Positions 24,801-33,800 of a stretch of DNA of 42,663 bases are shown piece after piece (within the stretch, counting starts at the first letter, position 1; each line of letters starts with the position of its first letter). The notes beneath the pieces are model-generated. The model had not been told where the DNA came from. It searched no databases and worked only from the letters and a program-made list of their open reading frames with translations. Location: positions 1-42,663 of the IMG/VR virus record IMGVR_UViG_3300037189_006099. One strand, given 5' to 3'. The translations under genes were made by a program, and so were the position numbers. Origin of the DNA: a virus.

Positions 24801-27800
24801 CGATACAGATGTTAATTTTAAATAATATTGACCGCTATGGTTAGTGGTTGTTGTTGGAGTAGCTGTTGTATGTGAAATAGCAACTGTGATTGTAGGTGTT
24901 ACGTCCGAATATACTTTACTAAAACTGTAAGTAAATACTGTTTGAGAACCGTCTGAATTGTGAGTATCAACTATGGCGGCAGTATAGTAAACATTTAACA
25001 ATGTTCCAGCTGGCGGAGCATACTGTAAATTAAAAGTATGTGTGTTGGCCGGTACAGTTATAACGTAATCGTTAAACTGGCCGCTGAACGTATCCCACTT
25101 ATCAGAGTAGTAAGGAAGTGTTCCCCAACCAGAGCTAACATCAAAATTGAATGAGTTAACGTTGACGCCACCGTAGTCGATGCCTGTCATCAGTTGTTTA
25201 ATATCTTTACCAATATCTCCAACTTCTGGATTGTAGTAAAACTGTATTCTGTCAGCAGCCGACAGCATATTCCAGTCTTTTAGATACGTGATAACAATTT
25301 TATCACCTTTAGCTGGCGGTAATCCTGAAGGAAGATTAAAGGTTAATAAACCGCTGTATGTGGTATATCCTTTCGCTGTTGATTTCTTAAACGATAATTT
25401 ATAAAAATCACGAAGAATTATAACATCATTAATAGTAACCGTTGTGTTGCCAACACGAACATCTGGAGCCCAGATTAAATTAAATTGTACATGGACACCG
25501 TCGCCTGCTAATGTTTCTGTTTTTGCTAAATCAGCCACGGTATAAGAATAGTTTAGACGATCAAATTTAATATTAATTAAGTTTGTTCGCACAACTGCAT
25601 TTCCGATATATGCCACCGCTCTCGCCGGAGTGCCGCCGTCTTGTAGGCCGCCATCGATGATAACAGTTGGCGCACTTAGGTACCCACTACCTGAAGTAAG
25701 TAGTATAACTCGACTAACAGATCCGTTGGTAACAAATGCTATTCCGGATGCTCCAGTACCGCTAGAACTAATAATTTTAACTGCCGGCTGTGTGATATAT
25801 CCGCTACCGCCTGACACTAGTTGTAACTCTAATACTTCGAATCCGATATTATCTAACCAATTTTTCCAAGGTACAACGTTAATGTTTGTATCATCAGCAA
25901 CGATAGCATCGTTGACAATATACGGCAACACTGAGCGATTAGATCCTTGTTCGTATGCTGGCGGTAAATCAAAATCACTAATTGCTGTTTGTGTATTATC
26001 TACAGCATCATAAGAACTTACATATTCTCGCACAACAGTCCTGTATGGTTTTACCTCATTCACATAGTCTTGGAAATTACTCAGATTATCTGGAAGATAA
26101 TTTACAGGCTGATTTAATTGCCCAACATTGTGTTGTGCTTTAACAAAGCTAGATTTAAAAATCCAATCAACATAATTTTGCTCAGATAAAACATATCGAA
26201 TGGAAGTAAAGAATAGATTTAAATACGATGATTTTAATTCTCCTATAAAAATCTTATTTCTAAACGCTGTTAAAATAATTCTTAATTCTAAACTTGCAAC
26301 AGTATCGAAAGTTACTCCGTCGTATGTGCTGGCATCATAACCGATTCCTGTGTTAGAAAAATTATACAAAGAAGAATTAAATTGTATCGTTCCATTTTCT
26401 TGTGCAACGACTTGATAATTTGTTGTCCAGTCGTTTGAATCAACTATTGCATATCGGTATAGTACTTCCCATCCGTTTCCGGCATACTTAACTTTGACCA
26501 ATTGACCGATCGATGGATCGATGCTGTTAAGTTCTGCAAATGTGTTAATTAAATAGTCCGGCGCAATAAACTGATTATAACCGGTATCAAACCAATCTAC
26601 CTTTGACCAATACTTGGTCACATCATACGTTTTAGATTTAGTTCTTGACCAAACATCGTAGTCCGGATCGTATGAATATATACTCCAGCTGCCGTCGGCC
26701 TGTGAATCAGAAAGTACTAAAACAGAATAGTCTCGAATCGAACACGTTGTCGAGTCGGTGTATCCAATACCTTGAGATAAGATAGTAACTCCGATAATCT
26801 TACCAGTTGAACTAAGGGTAGCTCTAGCAGACGCACCCTCACCCGTTCCAATAAATTCAATGAATGGTGCAACTAGATATCCCTGACCGCCTTGATTTAT
26901 TGTAACTCCAACTATTCTTCCGTTTACTATTTGAGGCGATAGTGACGGACGTTTAAATGCTCCAGTATTGGCAAATATTAATTCAGCATCGGTATCTTTA
27001 GTCAGATCGTAGGATCCTGTTACTGTCGATGGAATAGGGTCAAACGATTCTAAATCTGTAATGTCTCTACTGTTAACTATTTGACGGTTAATCAACAACA
27101 AGTTAGCCTGTTCGATTACTTGCTTTAATGCTTCGAATCTATTAACAAACATTCCCTGTCTTGGACGATTCTCAATGCCATAGCGTAGTTTAACTGGTAG
27201 AGATACATCGGGAACTTGTCTTCCGTTTGTATCTTTTCCGCACAGGCTATCAAACCATTTTTGTTCAATAGCAATAGGTAATTCTGTAGTTGGATCTTCG
27301 CTAATAATCTTCCATTCGCTATGGACATTTTGATTTGTTTTTTCAGTCAACCAATATTCTAACGACAGTACAATATCAGTTCCCGCTAATAGATTTTTAG
27401 CATTTACAATACTAAAGGAATTGCTACTGGTTAGTCCGACAAATTTATATCCTTGGCCTCGAGGATTGGCAATCACTGAAGATACTTCTCCAGCAGATAT
27501 ATTTCTTCCAGAGATATTTGGTACTATTGTTTTGTTCTTAACCCAGAAATAATATGTATTTTTAAATGACTGACTTATGGTATCATATCGTTGACTAATA
27601 GAATATGAACTATTACCATACAACGATTGTCCGCTAATGCCCTGTGCTAGTCCTGGGGTAGTATCGGCTAGGGCGTCCCAGGCTTCGGGTAGCAATGACG
27701 ACGATACCCACTCATAGATATCAATGCTTGCACCATGCGCTAAAGTGCTATAATTGCTGTTTCGATAAACAACATCATCTTCAAAAATATTAATAAATTT

Positions 27801-30800
27801 AGCAGTCCTTAAATCCCACCATAGTTGACCAACATGTTCAGAGCCCCACGATATTGTGCTGTCTACCGTAACAACTAACGAATCACCTTGAGAATAAATT
27901 GCTGGATCATAGAACGCTTTATACTTGATTTCTTCTTCGGCTATTCCAGGAATTTTTCCTTGTAACGGATCAACAACGTCGATGTATGTTACTAGTTGAT
28001 TTGTATTTCTATTATACAAGAACGCTTTTTTAATTTTAGTAACGTCAGGAACATCAATTTGTCTATGAATTATATTCCAACTTTGACTATTTGGTTTTTT
28101 ATCGTAGCTATAAATTTTACCGGATCTAGTTAAAAGAGATACGATGCCGTTTCCGCTTCCAGTAGCAACTGCAATAAATGTATCTCCTACTGAATATGTT
28201 TGTCTAACTCTAGTAGTACCTGCAACTGTATTCCAATCAGTAGTTCCAAGAGATACAATTTGATATCGATTTCCAACTTGAATAGCCTGTGGTGAAACTC
28301 GACTTAATACATCGTAAGCCGATGGCGCTCCAACAAACACATGATTTCCAGAAACTGCAATTCCTGTTCCGTATCCATCTCCTGCAACATTATCTGAATC
28401 TAAAGTTTCGCTATATACCCAGTTAGATACATATCGAGTATAAATGTCAATGCGACCGCTACCGGAATGTATTGTTACAAATGCTGTTGAATCTTTATCA
28501 AATGTTGTAGCCTTTGAATCAAATGTCATCGGTAAAACTGTTGATTCATTTAGACTAAACACTGCAATATTGTCGTCATCCATAAACGACACAGTATTTC
28601 CAAAGTAACCTGAAACTTCAGGTTGATGGTTAATTAATTCCTGCGAAGGTGTTCCGGCAACAAATAATGTTCCAACATAGCTTCCATAGTTTGAAGTTGT
28701 CGGATCATAACGATAAATGTATACTGCGCCTTGATTAGTCTTTGTTTCTGTTGCACGGCTATCTGTTATTATTAGATAAGCACCATCAGATGATAATGAT
28801 ATGCTTTGACCAAATGAACTATCGTTGCCTGTTATGACCTGATTAATTGACCCGCTATAAATGTCAACTGTTCCTAAACTTAAATTATCAACAGTTAATG
28901 TAGTACTTGAAATAGCTAGTTTTGATTCATCTGTACTCAGTGAGACATTAGTACCAAAGTTTCTTGAAGAAATTCTACCAGTTTTAGTATTAGATAAAAC
29001 ATAACTCCATCCAACTGTGACAAAATTTATGTTCCCCGAAGGAGTTGCGTTAGGTATTCCACTTAACTTTAAAGTTTTTCCATCGGCTAGTACTTCAATA
29101 ACTGTTTGATTATCAGTCAGACCAGTGCCTTGTGCAATCATGCCTGAAGAAATTCCGGCTGTTGACGTCAGCACTATAGTTGTACCAGAACTACCAACAG
29201 GGTTATAAGATGAAGTGGCTCGTAATTTAGTTAGATAAGAAATTTCATACACTCTACCAACACCGCCATTATAACCCGGAGCTCCGATGAACAATGTAGA
29301 TTGTCCAAACACTAAAGAAGAACCAAACAATTCTCCTTGGGCTGGGTAAGGACTGACTATCGTATCTACTAAAATGTAGTTGTTATTTGCATCTCGCTGA
29401 TATAAAGATACCACCCCTTGAAGTGTTATCCCAGATGTATGTCCTTGATAATCAATAGCCACATATGATTTTTCTCTCCAGTATAAAATATTGTTAACTG
29501 GGGTGCTTACTGGAACTGCTAGAGTTGAAATTGCTTCATAATACACACGGTTGTGAGAAGAATCTAATACGTAAACAATCGTACCGGTTGTATAGGCATC
29601 GTAGGCAGAATCCCATAGCCCGGCATTGTGTGTTGATAATCTTGTATATACTTGTCCAACATTTGGAGAGCCTGTCGCTAACCAACTGCCGTCTGTACTA
29701 AAGGCAATCACTGTGGCAAAATCTTTGGTATAATTGAAATTATAAGGTTCGACGTAGGGTTTCTGAATTGTTTGACGTTGTATCCAAGGTTGTGCTACGC
29801 TAGACTTGTCGTAGGTAATTACTATTCCGTCGTTTGTTGATGTTGCAACAGTATACCCATCCTTGCGAATAGCTATAGAGCGACCATAACTTAACAAATA
29901 TGCTGGAGATGTATTTGGAATTTCTTTTTTAGCAAAAACTGAATTATATTTCCATACCGCCCATTTACCACTACCGTCGTCATCTGTCCACAGCAATTCG
30001 TTTTCTTTTAATTTTCTAGGAACAATGCTGTCAATGTTATCAACAGACGATGCACGTTGAGTCAGTAGTGCATAGATTGTTATAGTATCTTGCTGTAAAA
30101 ACGGAGATAAAAATCCAGGAACTTCTGTTTTGATTATAATATTGTTTAGGCTAACACTTGTTATTTTATAAAATCCAGGAAATCCTGTAACTTGAGATAT
30201 ACCAATATATGTTCCGGCTGTTAGTGTAACAAGATCTCGTGTAACAATGGTTAATGTTTTAATAGTATCATCATATGTAACATCTGTTACTATTAAATTT
30301 ACATCTGTAAATCGATAGATATTCCATTCTGATTTTTCAAATGTACACCATACATAACTTCCATTAGTATACTGTGTAATATCTTCATAGACAATATCAT
30401 CGATAGTGGTCAATGTTTTAAACACGTCTGAAGACCTTACATATCCTGCAGATCTCAAAATTGGAGTATAGTTTGTTGCTATAGGGAAAGGTTTTGAAGT
30501 ATATCCCAATGGCTTAACGTATACGTCGTTCGGAGTTTGCCTTATAATAAAATCGTACTTGGTCGAATCAACACTGTTAACTAATTCAAAGCCTTGAGGA
30601 TTGTTTTTAAATAAAGCCTCGTCTAAAACAAATTCAATGTTTTCAAAAGAGCCGCTGGCTCCGTATTGTCCAACACGCAAGGCCCATTCTTCATAAAATT
30701 TTAGACTTTCTTTATTTTCAGAGCTTAATACATCAAATAATTTATTAAGAACATTTTGTGTTCCCTTTTCACGTATCATACCTTGATAAAACTTAAACTC

Positions 30801-33800
30801 GCTTACATCATTTTGTATGATGTTTTCAAGATATTGTCGCTTTTGATAACCGATGAGATGCTGTGCAACTCGCTGTTGTGCAACATCGAAATTATCGCTA
30901 TTTAAATTATAAAAATCTGTAAACTGTCCTGCCTTATATGTCCAGTTTGGTATTAGTTTAGAAGACGGTTTTGTCTTTAATTGCTGCCATTGCTTTGTAT
31001 CTAATGTAGCAGATGCTGGCACAAACGATCCCATAGGATTAGCTTGAAAGTAATATTGCCCTTGTTTAACTAAATCGCCAGGATAGTAAATTTTGTAAGG
31101 CAACCAATTTTCTACAGCGGCTTCGTCAAATATAAAACCAGGAATATTTAAACCACCAGTCCAATCGCTACTAACATACGAAGACACTTTAATTTTATCT
31201 TGTTTATACCCAGTCTCTGGAGAGTATATGATATCATTAAATCGAGTAGTATTATTAAGAATAACTACATGTTCTTTTTGTACTAGGTAAAAACTTGCGC
31301 CATAAATTCCGTCAGATGTTCGAGAACCATAACTAACAGAATTGTCTTGTCTATAGAAATTTATGAAGTTAGGTGATAATGCAGTTGCATCGACTTTATA
31401 AATTTCGTATTGATTAAATCCGTTTGTGATACTATCAACTACAGCATTTTTTGTAGTGAATGATATTTTATTTGCGCTAGGACTTAGGCTTATAGCAGAG
31501 CTACCAATTGTGCTAAGACCATCTAAATGAACAAAATCATCATATGGAAATGATGCTACAGCAGGAACAGTTCTGATAGCCTTGTAATACTCTCCATTGA
31601 TTCTCAAAATCGATCCGAACGGATAAGATGTATTTGGTTGCCAATCGGCCCACTTGTCTTGTCCGGTAGACCAATTCTGGATTGACCAGAACATAAACTC
31701 TCTAGCTGATGTTTCCCAGTTGGCTACTGCACTAAGTCCAGAATTAAAGTCGTCGAAAATAAATCCTTGATCTTTTAGATATTCTCCGTAGCCTAAGATA
31801 AAATCAACAACATCTTGTATTGTTGTAAATTTTGTCCCATAAGGTACTGTTGTTTGTACATTCTTGTTGAACATTTTTCTGAAATAGGCATTTGCACCAC
31901 CTATGATTGGCAGTGAAGCCATCTTACTATAGTTCTGTGATTCAAATACTAGGCCGCTACTAATTGTTTGTAGCACTCTATAATATGAATTTCCATATAG
32001 AACAACATCACCCTTTTGATATTGACTATTTGTATTCCATGTTTGAAAACTTTCAGATATACCGCCGACATTAACTAAATTTCCAGATACTGACCAAGGA
32101 TAAGATATAAAATAAGGTTTTGTTTGACTATATCCCTTGACCTCAAATCCGTCTGTCAACTTACTGATAACGATGCCGCTATAAGTTAATTTCTGAATTG
32201 GACTAGAAGAATTTAATATTATATCATAATCTTCTTGGGGTATAAAAATGTTTCCGGTGTTAGATGGACTCTTAGAATTTAAAAGTAAATTAAATTTTTC
32301 TTTTCCAGTAAATGCGCCGACTCTGTATGATAACTGCGCTGACAAATGCTGTAAATTATATTTGTACTCGTTATAAAATTCCGAGGTAGTTCCGGAAATA
32401 TAGTTAACTAGGTAATTGACAATTCCAGCGGTTGACACTCGTGTGTCGCTGGTAATGACACTTGGTAAAGACAATGAGTCAGGAGATATTCTCAAGCCAG
32501 TATCAGTATAAACAAGTTGTCCCGACATGTCTCGGGCGATTCTTGATCTATCAAATAATAAACCAAATGTTTTTGCCGGAGTTAGTAGTATAGATGCTAA
32601 CAATACACTAAACGGATAATGACTACTTCTTCTCCATGTTGATTCGACTGGACCGACATCGCCGAATACAAAATTTGTAGCTACCTTTTGAGAAATAAGA
32701 CCACGGACTACGCCGGAAAATATTGGACTTACTAAATTTCCTGATTCGTCAACAGGTAGATGATTTAATAAAAACGGTTTTATATATTTGCTATTAACTG
32801 TAGGAGTACTTCCTGGGGTGCGAACCGTGCCAGTTGAGATATCAGTCCACATGACTATATTGTCACTAGTATATGGTGCCGGACCATACAGGCTTTGCCA
32901 CCAAGATGGCTCTATTGAGAATCCTAGCATCTCCCAAGGACAAATATTTGGTCTGTCAGTATCGTACATCCATCGATATACTCCTCTCCAATATCCCGGA
33001 ACATTTCCGTCTGTTAAAGAAGAGTAACCTCGATAGTTGTAGGTAAAACTATTATTATTATCAAAACTAACTGGACGGCCGATATCGAATCCCGATTGTG
33101 AAGCCCAAGAATAAAAACTAGGAGCTAGTGCTTGATTAAAATTTTCTAGTGAATATGGTAGCTGTCGCTTGAATGTAGGAATTACATCTGCAATATCCCA
33201 AATTGAAGTATCATATTTTATTTTAATATTATTAAAAATTCGCTTTTCTAATTCTAATAATACTGCATCTCTGTAGTCGCCATAGGCTTTGATAATACTA
33301 CCGTCGTGTCCCTGTATCACTTCAACCGGATTTACCAGTGTGCGATCTAAAAACATCTTAGGTTGAAATTTTGGCCATATGCCTAGTTTAGTAGGCGTCT
33401 CCGGAACCATACTACCGTCGGTATTATCGTATTCAATTGTTTTAAGGACGTCACCATTACGCATAGTAACAGTATCCTGGATCGTTACAAATCCTTGATT
33501 ATTAAACACATAGTCAATTTCATTTAACAGTTGTGTTCCATTTAAATAGACCAGTACTGATTTATTAGATAGAGAATCTAAAGAAAATACCGATGTCAAT
33601 GGGTAAGATTTTATTCTATAATCAGCAACGGTGTGGCTAGTATCAATGCTTGCACCATATGGAACCATATCGCTGAAGTAATAGGAATCTTTATTAGATT
33701 TGTTGGCGTTTAATTTTTGTAAGACTAGATCAACTTGTGTTTTTGGATCTGCATCTACTCCTAATTTTTCAATGCTTGCTACAAAATCTTTCTTGAATCG

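Noticed and set aside
25630-26013. A + strand frame of 127 codons opposite the giant gene, with others at 22261, 24181 and 32788
   Set aside because: They lie inside the giant gene, whose own domains are recognisable here, and have no promoter or ribosome site.
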